Assembly (NCBI GenBank): GCA_011056825.1
Contig: DSBH01000269.1
Location: forward strand, 1-5,324
DNA from: Deltaproteobacteria bacterium
GTDB taxonomy: Bacteria; Desulfobacterota; Syntrophia; Syntrophales; UBA2210
Direction: 5' to 3'
Length of the DNA stretch: 5,324 nt
Position numbers and translations under genes: made by a program. Of the stretch, positions 1 through 5,324 are shown in pieces. Each line of letters opens with the position of its first letter. The stretch's first letter is position 1. The notes under the pieces were generated by a model, which worked only from the letters and a program-made list of their open reading frames with translations, searched no databases and had not been told where the DNA came from.

Positions 1-1047
1 CTCATAGAGCAGTCCCCTCTCTTTCAGTATTGTTTCCATTTCGTTCAGCGTTATACCCATGGTCTGTTCCCGGCCGGTTTCGTCCCATACCGATGTGAAT
101 GCTGAACCGTAATTCGCCGGGGCTGAATAAAATGCTCTGGCCCGGATTTTGTTGAGCGGCGCCATGCCGAATCGTTCCACGTAGTGTTCAAGGTAAGCTT
201 TCCTGTCTTCACAGCCGAATACCCATTCGTCCATCCACTTCTTCGCGCCTTCCGCGGAGGCGTTTGCCGCCATGAACATTCCGTAAAAAGAACGGTCGCG
301 GTTGTAGTATCCGAGAACTTCCGTCGGGTGAGCGCCCCAGGGAACCTCGACAACGGCGTTCACACGGTAGGCGGGAATAATCGTAAAATGAGGACTTGAC
401 TGTATCACGTCATGTTCAACAATTTCTTCGCAGGAAACGATGATTTTTTTGCTGCACAGGGCGGCGGCGGCAACGCTTCCCATTGATCCCCAGTACTGGG
501 CGTTGCCGTACTTGTCCGCCCGGGGAACGTGAACAATGCAGACATCGGGGTTGGCGGCCGGCACGGTGACGACGTTCTTCCCTGTGTAGGGACAGGTAAT
601 GACCCGATACTTGTCTTCACCCATGAAGCTTCTTTTTTTGAAAAGGTCCGTCACCATGATTCCTTCGAAGACCTGCATGAAGGAAAAGCCGTGCATTCCG
701 GCGACCAGCCGGGCATTATAATTATAGTTGGTATAGTCTTCGATTTCGACGGTTCCCGCCTGGAGTGCGCGTTCGAGAGCCCCGCCGCCCTTCTTTCCTC
801 CGGACCGAAGCGTGTACGTGGTAACCAGACGATCCACGCATCCGGAGTTGATCAGTATATCCACGTCGAGAATGCCCGATTGCGAATAGAGCGTAAACCC
901 TTTCTTCTTCTGCCGGCATATCTCGTAGACCAGTTCAATGCAGGTTCCAACCGTGTAGTTGCCGATAATGAGCTCGTCGCCGTCAGTGACAAATCTTCTT
1001 ATTGCCTCTCCTGCGGACATCACCTTGTTTTTATTGTTATTCGCCAT
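1..1047 (-). CDS. Class I CoA-transferase alpha subunit, glutaconate CoA-transferase (GctA)-like; 3' end outside window
   Basis: The frame runs from ATG 1047 without a stop to position 1, giving 349 codons. GGGAGG ends four to five bases before the ATG, supporting this start; a second ATG at codon 10 has no better site. The protein matches the GctA/IpdA style of PF01144: DELIIGNY (24-31) near the N-terminus, RLVAGMHGFSF (113-123), ANPDVCIVHVPRADKYGNAQ (165-184), KKIIVSCEEIV (200-210), VNAVVEVPWGAHPTE (229-243) and WMDEWVFG (271-278). Enzymes of this class move CoA from an acyl-CoA donor to an acid; in the relatives IpdAB the fold instead opens a ring of a steroid-derived CoA ester. The catalytic glutamate lies in the beta subunit, which is expected just past position 1 and is not visible. 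The chain extends at least 63 residues beyond the usual last conserved block at about 286. The exact substrate is unknown; the family call is secure. Confidence 0.9.
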   Translation of the reverse strand, partial: MANNNKNKVMSAGEAIRRFVTDGDELIIGNYTVGTCIELVYEICRQKKKGFTLYSQSGILDVDILINSGCVDRLVTTYTLRSGGKKGGGALERALQAGTVEIEDYTNYNYNARLVAGMHGFSFMQVFEGIMVTDLFKKRSFMGEDKYRVITCPYTGKNVVTVPAANPDVCIVHVPRADKYGNAQYWGSMGSVAAAALCSKKIIVSCEEIVEHDVIQSSPHFTIIPAYRVNAVVEVPWGAHPTEVLGYYNRDRSFYGMFMAANASAEGAKKWMDEWVFGCEDRKAYLEHYVERFGMAPLNKIRARAFYSAPANYGSAFTSVWDETGREQTMGITLNEMETILKERGLLYE

Positions 1048-1227
1048 AGGTCCTCCCTTTATGGAATCCGCTCCACCGTGAAGAAATCGAACCTTCGCGG
1101 GCCGGATTGTTTTCGACTATTTTGTCGGCCGCGAACAAACCGTTCGAACATACGTAACGCGATTTCGGAATAAAGCCGTGGAACCATCCAGTGCCGACGC
1201 CGAACGCCTGAAAAGATGAATGTTCCA
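1048..1227 (-). other. Ligase to CoA-transferase spacer with imperfect inverted repeat
   Basis: This 180-base spacer has no recognisable gene. On the minus strand it holds TCGAAC (1142-1147) and TTCGCGGCC (1127-1135), then a 23-base interval, then GGCCCGCGAA (1094-1103) and GTTCGA (1087-1092). The arms are complementary in the same order, with one bulged C in the inner arm and an unequal internal loop, giving about 15 paired bases. There is no T-run after it. A good ribosome binding site for the next gene, AAAGGGAGGA (1051-1060), closes the spacer. A 63-codon frame (1037-1228) runs through the whole spacer from an ATG that shares a base with the ligase stop (TAATG); it has no clear ribosome binding site and resembles nothing I know, so it is not called as a gene. 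Confidence 0.45.
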
Positions 1228-2736
1228 TTACGAAACGTTACGCAGCTCTTTTTTTAATATTTTCCCGGAACCGCTCTTGGGAAGCGGTTGGTCGCATATT
1301 GTTATAATTCTCGGATATTTATACGGCGCGACTCGTTCTTTGACATATAATTTAATTGTTTCGGAGTCGATTTTCGCGCCTTCCTTGAGAACGATGAAGG
1401 CCCCTATTTCTTCTCCCAGATCCTTGTGAGGCATGCCGATAACCGCGGTTTCCAGCACATCCGGAAGCTGGTATATCACTTCCTCGATTTCCCGGGGATA
1501 GACGTTATAACCTCCCCGAATAATGAGGTCTTTCTTACGATCGACAATATAAAAATAGCCGTCGTCGTCGCTCCGCGCAATATCTCCCGTGTGGAGCCAG
1601 CCATCCGTGATTGCTTCGGCCGTTTCATCGGGGCAGTTGAGATATCCTTTCATAACGGCGGGGCCTTTTACAAGAAGTTCGCCCGGCTTGCTCGGCGGCA
1701 GGTCGTTGCCGTCGGCATCGACGACCCGGGCGGAAAAACCGGGAATCGGGACGCCGATAGATCCAACCTTCGTCGTTTGATTATAGGGATTTTCAATGCA
1801 AACCGGTGCTTCGGTAAGCCCGTATCCCTCGTATATTTTCGCATGAAAAAGTGTTTCGAATCGATGCAGGAACTCTTCCGGAAGGGAAGCGCCGCCCGAC
1901 ACGGCGAATTTCAGGGAACTTCTCTTCGGAGGTTTTGCTTCGGCCAATTGAATGAGGCGATTGTACATGGTCGGAACGGCGAAAAGGATGGTTCGTTCTT
2001 CCTGTTCGATGATGTCCATGACCTGTTCCGGGTCGAACTGGGGAAGCATCAGTATTGTGAGCCCGAGATATATCGACGTATTAAGTACGCTGTTTATTCC
2101 AAATACATGGAAAAGGGGAAGAACGCCGATGACGGCGGTGTCGTTTTCAATGTTTCCCCTCATCATTGCAAGCGTTCGGCAGTTGGAAATCAGATTCTTA
2201 TGTGTCAGCATGGCGCCCTTCGACACGCCGGTTGTCCCCGATGTATAAAGGATATTCAACGTATCGTCGTCGTCTGCCGGGTAAACAGTAAAATCAACAT
2301 TCCCGGTTGATAATACGGAGAGATCGGTAAAACCGCTGTCTTTCGACGGATTTTTCGCCAGTGCTATCGGAGGCATGCCTGTTTTTGCGAAAATTTTCCG
2401 GACCTCGTCAAGGTAAGGTTCCGCTCCTATAAAGGCCTTCGGTTGTGAGTCTTCGATGATGTGTTCCAGCTCATGACCGCGATACATGAAATTCGCCAGT
2501 ACCTGAACCACGCCCATTTTCGCGAGGGCATAGTATACCGCTATCTGTTCCATACTGTTCGGCATCATGACCAGGCATCGATCTTTCGGTTTTAACCCCA
2601 GGTCGCTCAGGGCACTGGCGAAACGGTTGGTCATTTCATCCAGTTCCCGAAAGCTGATTTCGCCGTCCCCGTGGCGGCACGCCGCCTTGTCGGGATGCTT
2701 CCTCGCCGAATCAACAAGATGTTGCGCCAGATTCAT
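1228..2736 (-). CDS. AMP-forming acyl-CoA ligase (class I adenylate-forming enzyme)
   Basis: The enzyme should activate a carboxylic acid in two steps, acid plus ATP to acyl-AMP and then to acyl-CoA. The 502-residue length is typical of stand-alone acyl- and aryl-CoA ligases (PF00501 then PF13193). All core motifs are intact: the phosphate-binding loop YTSGTTGVSKG (164-174), YEGYGLTEA (302-310), WLHTGD (380-385), the hinge DRKKDLIIRGGYNVYP (399-414), and the C-terminal PKSGSGKILKK (486-496) with the adenylation lysine at K492. No membrane segment or signal peptide is seen, so it is cytoplasmic. The start ATG 2736 is chosen over TTG 2775 from its ribosome binding site. Its overall style resembles FadD and 4-coumarate-CoA-ligase-like proteins, but the acid pocket cannot be read with confidence, so fatty, aryl or other acids are all possible. 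Being downstream of dctPQM and upstream of a CoA-transferase suggests it acts on the imported acid or a product of it. Confidence 0.93.
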   Translation of the reverse strand: MNLAQHLVDSARKHPDKAACRHGDGEISFRELDEMTNRFASALSDLGLKPKDRCLVMMPNSMEQIAVYYALAKMGVVQVLANFMYRGHELEHIIEDSQPKAFIGAEPYLDEVRKIFAKTGMPPIALAKNPSKDSGFTDLSVLSTGNVDFTVYPADDDDTLNILYTSGTTGVSKGAMLTHKNLISNCRTLAMMRGNIENDTAVIGVLPLFHVFGINSVLNTSIYLGLTILMLPQFDPEQVMDIIEQEERTILFAVPTMYNRLIQLAEAKPPKRSSLKFAVSGGASLPEEFLHRFETLFHAKIYEGYGLTEAPVCIENPYNQTTKVGSIGVPIPGFSARVVDADGNDLPPSKPGELLVKGPAVMKGYLNCPDETAEAITDGWLHTGDIARSDDDGYFYIVDRKKDLIIRGGYNVYPREIEEVIYQLPDVLETAVIGMPHKDLGEEIGAFIVLKEGAKIDSETIKLYVKERVAPYKYPRIITICDQPLPKSGSGKILKKELRNVS

Positions 2737-2744
2737 TACAGGTG

Positions 2745-2754
2745 TCCTTTCTCC
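2745..2754 (-). promoter_or_regulatory. Ribosome binding site deciding the ligase start
   Basis: GGAGAAAGGA on the minus strand ends eight bases before ATG 2736. This double purine-rich site is well placed for that ATG. The frame can be extended upstream to TTG 2775, but GAAGG there abuts the TTG with almost no spacing, so the extension is not favoured. Confidence 0.7.
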
Positions 2755-2860
2755 AAAATAAAAGTCCCGCAGCAACCTTCATGGTGAAAACGTCACGTAC
2801 ATCTTCAATTCCTGTGAAGCGGTGATGTTCTCTGACGATTGCCTGTATTCGACGCAGTAA

Positions 2861-2899
2861 AGGAACAGTTCAGTTGTCCGGATGTTGCTCACTGTTCCT
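2861..2899 (-). promoter_or_regulatory. 9-bp inverted repeat between dctM and the ligase gene
   Basis: In the 179-base spacer the minus strand reads AGGAACAGT (2891-2899), a 21-base interval, then the exact complement ACTGTTCCT (2861-2869), followed by TTACTG. It starts 17 bases after the dctM stop. As RNA it would be a hairpin of modest strength followed by only three T in total, so it is a poor terminator at best; it could give partial termination or protect the dctM 3' end. As DNA it could be an operator, though the arms lie 31 bases centre to centre. I found no convincing -35/-10 pair in the rest of the spacer (2737-2860). Confidence 0.4.
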
Positions 2900-2915
2900 G
2901 TCCGTCATTCAGTTT

Positions 2916-4226
2916 TCAAAATAGCGCAGCCGGAAGCCATGTGACGATTCCCGGGAAAATCATCACCACGGCAAGTCCCACCAGTGAAATTAACACGAAA
3001 GGTATCACCGAAAGATAAATATCTCCCATGGTAACACTGGGCGGGACGATGGATCGTGTGTAAAACAGGTTAAACCCGAAGGGAGGCGTCATGTAGCCGA
3101 TTTGCAGGTTGATGATAAAGAGAACGCCAAACCACAGGGGATCAAAACCGTACGCGGCTACAACCGGCAGGTAAACGGGCAGAGCGATCATCATGATGCC
3201 AACCGGATCCAGGACCATCGCGAATATAAAAATAGTGATCTGAATGAAGATGATCGTTCCCCAGGGACCTCCCGGTATATGCTCCATCAGGTGGATGAAC
3301 AGCTGAGACGCCTGCATTGACTGGTATGCCGCGTTAAAACAATGAGCGGCGAAGATAATCCACATGATCATGCCGGTCTGTTTCAGCGTGTTGATATTTG
3401 CCTCGGAAAACAATTTCCACGTTAATTTTTTGTGTGCCACCGTCGCGATAACGGCCCCCACGACACCAAGGGCGGCCGCCTCGGTGGGCGTCGCGATTCC
3501 TGCCAGTATGGCGCCCATGACCAGCACGATGATCAGGATGGGCAGAATAACTGATTTGAGAGACCTGATCTTTTCAACGAGACTTACCCGATCTTCCGGG
3601 GGGAGCGGTGGTCCGAGTTCCGGGCGGAAATAGCATAGAATCGCAACGAAAATCGAGACGAGTACAAAGAGCAACAGCCCGGGGAAAACGCCGCCCGCGA
3701 ACATTTTCCCTACCGATTCCCCCGCGATCATGGCGTAGATGATCATGAGAATACTCGGCGGAATAAGAATGCCCCAACCGCCGCCCGTGTTGATGCAGCC
3801 GATGATCAGTTTCTTGTCGTACCCGAGTTTGAGCATCGAGGGCAGGGCGATTGAGCCCATCGTCACTACCGCCACGGCGGTAACGCCGCACATGGCTGCG
3901 AAAACGGCGCAGATGGCCAGGGTCCCTATGGCAAGCCCGCCAGGCATCTTGCCGAACCACAGGTACATTGCCTGGTAAAGATCGTCGGCGACACCCGAAC
4001 GCTCGAGAAGCATGGCCATAAGGATAAAAAGCGGAATGGCGACAAGGCTGAAACTGCTCATTGATCCGAGAATCTGTGTCGGAACCATGAAAAACGAGGC
4101 TGGTCCCCACGTGAAGAAGAGGAAAACGAGCGACAACCCGCCGAGAACGAACGTGAGAGGAACGCCGAGAAAAATAAAAAATAACAGCGATCCGAAAAAT
4201 AAGGCTGTCAACAGTTCGATACTCAT
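2916..4226 (-). CDS. dctM: TRAP transporter large permease subunit DctM
   Basis: This is the large, ion-coupled permease of the TRAP system (PF06808), which moves the organic acid across the inner membrane. Its 436 residues and near-continuous hydrophobic segments match the usual 420-440-residue, multi-helix family. Recognisable conserved stretches are IPLFILMAMLLERSG (64-78), GSIALPSMLKLGYDKK (124-139), GILIPPSI (152-159), GIATPTEAAALG (243-254) and LDPVGIMMIALPVYLPV (339-355), with GYMTPPFGFNLFY (377-389) near the C-terminus. The two PP-containing stretches occupy equivalent positions in the two halves of the protein, as expected for the re-entrant hairpins that form the transport and sodium sites in this fold. 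The start is well supported: GAGGTGA lies just upstream of ATG 4226, inside the end of dctQ, with a 4-base ATGA overlap. The gene is intact. Substrate cannot be inferred from the permease. Confidence 0.96.
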   Translation of the reverse strand: MSIELLTALFFGSLLFFIFLGVPLTFVLGGLSLVFLFFTWGPASFFMVPTQILGSMSSFSLVAIPLFILMAMLLERSGVADDLYQAMYLWFGKMPGGLAIGTLAICAVFAAMCGVTAVAVVTMGSIALPSMLKLGYDKKLIIGCINTGGGWGILIPPSILMIIYAMIAGESVGKMFAGGVFPGLLLFVLVSIFVAILCYFRPELGPPLPPEDRVSLVEKIRSLKSVILPILIIVLVMGAILAGIATPTEAAALGVVGAVIATVAHKKLTWKLFSEANINTLKQTGMIMWIIFAAHCFNAAYQSMQASQLFIHLMEHIPGGPWGTIIFIQITIFIFAMVLDPVGIMMIALPVYLPVVAAYGFDPLWFGVLFIINLQIGYMTPPFGFNLFYTRSIVPPSVTMGDIYLSVIPFVLISLVGLAVVMIFPGIVTWLPAALF

Positions 4227-4768
4227 GCGTCACCTCGCTTCCCGTCGCGGGCCACCACCGGTTCCTCTCCCCGGACAAGCACGACAACATTGCGAATCAG
4301 CAGGGCTATACCCTGTAACAGCATCAAAAGGCCTCCGAGGGGGAGCATCATTTTCCAGGGATAGACGGGAGGATTCCATGCCGATTGCGAATGTTCCCGG
4401 ACCAGTAATGACTCCCACGCGAAGGACGTGCCGTGGTACAGGAGCATGCCCGTGAAAAGGAAGAAAAGAGGCGCTGTTAAAATAATAAAAAGGAGGGCCT
4501 GGGTCCTCCGTGAGAAGTTTGAAATAATCAAATCGACGTGCACGTGACCATTACGCAGAAGCACAAAGCCTCCGGCGAGAACCGCGTACGTTCCGAATAT
4601 CATCTGGGTTAGTTCATTGTTCCAGCAGGTGGGGGCATCGAAGAAATATCTCATTATTATCTCGATGACGATCAGTATCGTCATAACCGGGACAAGATAT
4701 GACAATATCCTACCGCACCACTCGTTTGTCCTATCGATATAACCCAGGTATTTTTCAAGCTTTGCCAT
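4223..4768 (-). CDS. dctQ: TRAP transporter small permease subunit DctQ
   Basis: This is the small integral membrane subunit of the TRAP transporter (PF04290), which pairs with DctM in the inner membrane and supports docking of the binding protein. With the start at ATG 4768 it has 181 residues, a normal family length. Four hydrophobic segments are visible at about residues 20-39, 53-72, 91-111 and 139-158, the expected four-helix layout. The segment WNNELTQMIFGTY (49-61) followed by RNGHVHVDL (72-80) is the typical DctQ signature around helix 2. The C-terminus is charged (RDGKRGD) and cytoplasmic by prediction. An in-frame GTG at 4795 and ATG at 4780 would add 9 or 4 residues, but a G-run sits properly only before 4768. 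The stop overlaps the dctM start in ATGA, implying translational coupling and equal amounts of the two permease subunits. Confidence 0.93.
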   Translation of the reverse strand: MAKLEKYLGYIDRTNEWCGRILSYLVPVMTILIVIEIIMRYFFDAPTCWNNELTQMIFGTYAVLAGGFVLLRNGHVHVDLIISNFSRRTQALLFIILTAPLFFLFTGMLLYHGTSFAWESLLVREHSQSAWNPPVYPWKMMLPLGGLLMLLQGIALLIRNVVVLVRGEEPVVARDGKRGDA

Positions 4769-4772
4769 GGTA

Positions 4773-4778
4773 CCCCCC
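4773..4778 (-). promoter_or_regulatory. G-run ribosome binding site deciding the dctQ start
   Basis: A run of six G on the minus strand lies four bases before the ATG at 4768. It is a non-canonical, short-spaced Shine-Dalgarno-like site, but the only plausible one near the start. It favours ATG 4768 over the in-frame ATG at 4780, which this run overlaps, and over the GTG at 4795, which lies inside the hairpin stem 4793-4838 and has no good site. Confidence 0.5.
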
Positions 4779-4792
4779 ATTTGCCGGGTTTG

Positions 4793-4855
4793 CACGGTCC
4801 GGGACGGCTGCTCTTACAGCCACCGACCCGGAACCGTGTAGCCGGCCGTTCCGGG
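4793..4855 (-). promoter_or_regulatory. Two overlapping, mutually exclusive stem-loops in the dctP-dctQ spacer
   Basis: Seen directly: on the minus strand CCCGGAAC (4848-4855) pairs with GTTCCGGG (4827-4834) as an 8-bp perfect stem with a 13-base loop. The same GTTCCGGG arm can instead pair downstream: CACGG/CCGTG (4834-4838 with 4793-4797), then after one bulged base TCCGGG/CCCGGA (4827-4832 with 4798-4803), capped by GGCTG/CAGCC (4817-4821 with 4806-4810) around a 6-base loop. The two folds share an arm and cannot coexist. No T-run follows, so this does not look like a plain intrinsic terminator. Inference: a processing or stabilising element, or a fold that tunes dctQM expression relative to dctP, as hairpins after binding-protein genes do in several ABC transporter operons. 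Confidence 0.55.
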
Positions 4856-4883
4856 AATTCTTGATTTGAATCCGGTTTTCGAA

Positions 4884-5324
4884 TCATTCCGTAATTTTTA
4901 CGTTTTTCAGACGTCCAACCGACTGGTTCAGCTCTATTACCATCCGGACCGCCTTCTTGCATTCGGGACTCAACTTCGCGATTTCTTCCCAGGTGGGAAT
5001 CGCCGCTTCCTGCAGCCTGTCGTATTCTGCCGGGGATATCTCGATCGCCTCGAACCCGTATTTTTCCTGGTAAACCGGGAGAAAATGCGCCAGGTCATGC
5101 TGGTGCTCGTTGGTGCGTTTCCAGAAATGCTCCTCGAGCAGGCTCAGGAGAATGAGCCGGACGTCGTCGGGCAATTTGTCGAGCGCCTTCTGGCTTATGA
5201 GCCAGGTCTCGGTGCCGGCGTAGTTCACCGGGGTCCACAGCAGGTAGTCACAGAGGTCGAAAAATCCCATGCTCTCGGCGCCCATCATGTCTCCCCAGGA
5301 AGCTCCTTCCACGACGCCCGAGGC
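4884..5324 (-). CDS. dctP: TRAP transporter solute-binding protein DctP, C-terminal part (5' end outside window)
   Basis: This is the periplasmic binding protein of a TRAP transporter, which captures an organic acid and delivers it to the DctQM permease. Only the last 146 codons and the TGA stop are present; the frame stays open to position 5324, so the signal peptide, the first lobe and the conserved arginine that usually contacts the substrate carboxylate are not visible. The fragment begins with a GVVEGASWGD segment (fragment residues 3-12), followed by NYAGTETW (34-41) and the KALDKLPDDVR stretch (46-56), a pattern familiar from DctP proteins (PF03480). The tail (about 60-140) is charged and helical, as expected of the C-terminal helices of the family. 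A GTG at 5312 is an internal valine, not a start, because family-typical sequence continues upstream of it. The gene is followed 115 bases later by dctQ, the usual order. Family assignment is firm; substrate is unknown. Confidence 0.93.
   Translation of the reverse strand, partial: ASGVVEGASWGDMMGAESMGFFDLCDYLLWTPVNYAGTETWLISQKALDKLPDDVRLILLSLLEEHFWKRTNEHQHDLAHFLPVYQEKYGFEAIEISPAEYDRLQEAAIPTWEEIAKLSPECKKAVRMVIELNQSVGRLKNVKITE

Noticed and set aside
529..1173. 214-codon open frame on the plus strand
   Set aside because: It is antisense to the 5' part of the CoA-transferase gene, which has family-typical sequence throughout; no domain or plausible start signal is seen.
1426..2310. 294-codon open frame on the plus strand
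   Set aside because: It lies wholly antisense to the ligase, whose motifs are intact. The translation is rich in Arg, His, Cys and Asn with no recognisable domain, as expected of a shadow frame.
2737..2775. 13-codon N-terminal extension of the ligase from TTG 2775
   Set aside because: The only purine-rich site for TTG 2775 is adjacent to it, whereas GGAGAAAGGA is well placed for ATG 2736, and the family usually begins close to the MNLAQHLVDSA segment.
2737..2860. Possible sigma-70 promoter for the ligase, with TTGAAG as -35
   Set aside because: No acceptable -10 hexamer is found at 16-18 bases from it, so a promoter cannot be supported from sequence alone.
2861..2899. Calling the dctM-ligase inverted repeat an intrinsic terminator
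   Set aside because: The loop is 21 bases and the stem is followed by TTAC rather than a T-run, so efficient intrinsic termination is not supported.
3574..4290. 238-codon open frame on the minus strand
   Set aside because: It is a shifted frame within dctM and the end of dctQ; the translation is Arg/Ser/His-rich and lacks the membrane character of the true frame.
4769..4795. Upstream dctQ starts at GTG 4795 or ATG 4780
   Set aside because: The GTG lies inside a stable stem and neither codon has a usable ribosome binding site; the extra residues are not part of the typical DctQ N-terminus.

Overview
The window carries five genes, all on the minus strand and all apparently in one transcriptional direction, so reading order runs from high to low coordinates: the C-terminal part of a TRAP-type solute-binding protein (dctP), the small permease (dctQ), the large permease (dctM), an AMP-forming acyl-CoA ligase, and a class I CoA-transferase alpha subunit of the glutaconate CoA-transferase (GctA) type. 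Both end genes are cut by the window. No gene-free stretch exceeds about 180 bases, and I see no tRNA, rRNA, CRISPR array, insertion sequence or credible plus-strand gene.

The sequence has moderate GC and typical bacterial coding. TRAP transporters next to acyl-CoA ligases and GctA-like CoA-transferases are common in anaerobic acid-degrading bacteria, notably sulfate-reducing and syntrophic Desulfobacterota. That assignment is an inference from gene content and protein style, not from a marker gene.

Layout by region: 4884-5324 is dctP (partial). 4769-4883 is a spacer with two overlapping GC-rich stem-loops that cannot form together. 4223-4768 is dctQ, overlapping dctM (2916-4226) by four bases (ATGA). 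2737-2915 is a spacer with a 9-bp inverted repeat. 1228-2736 is the ligase. 1048-1227 is a spacer with an imperfect inverted repeat and a doubtful 63-codon reading frame. 1-1047 is the CoA-transferase alpha subunit, still open at position 1.

Taken together the genes look like an uptake-and-activation module. The DctPQM system would bring an organic acid across the inner membrane on an ion gradient, the ligase would convert an acid to its CoA thioester using ATP, and the CoA-transferase (whose catalytic beta subunit would be expected just beyond position 1) would move CoA between acids or act on a pathway intermediate. The substrate cannot be read from this window. The most interesting points are the paired CoA-activating enzymes beside one transporter and the alternative RNA hairpins between dctP and dctQ.
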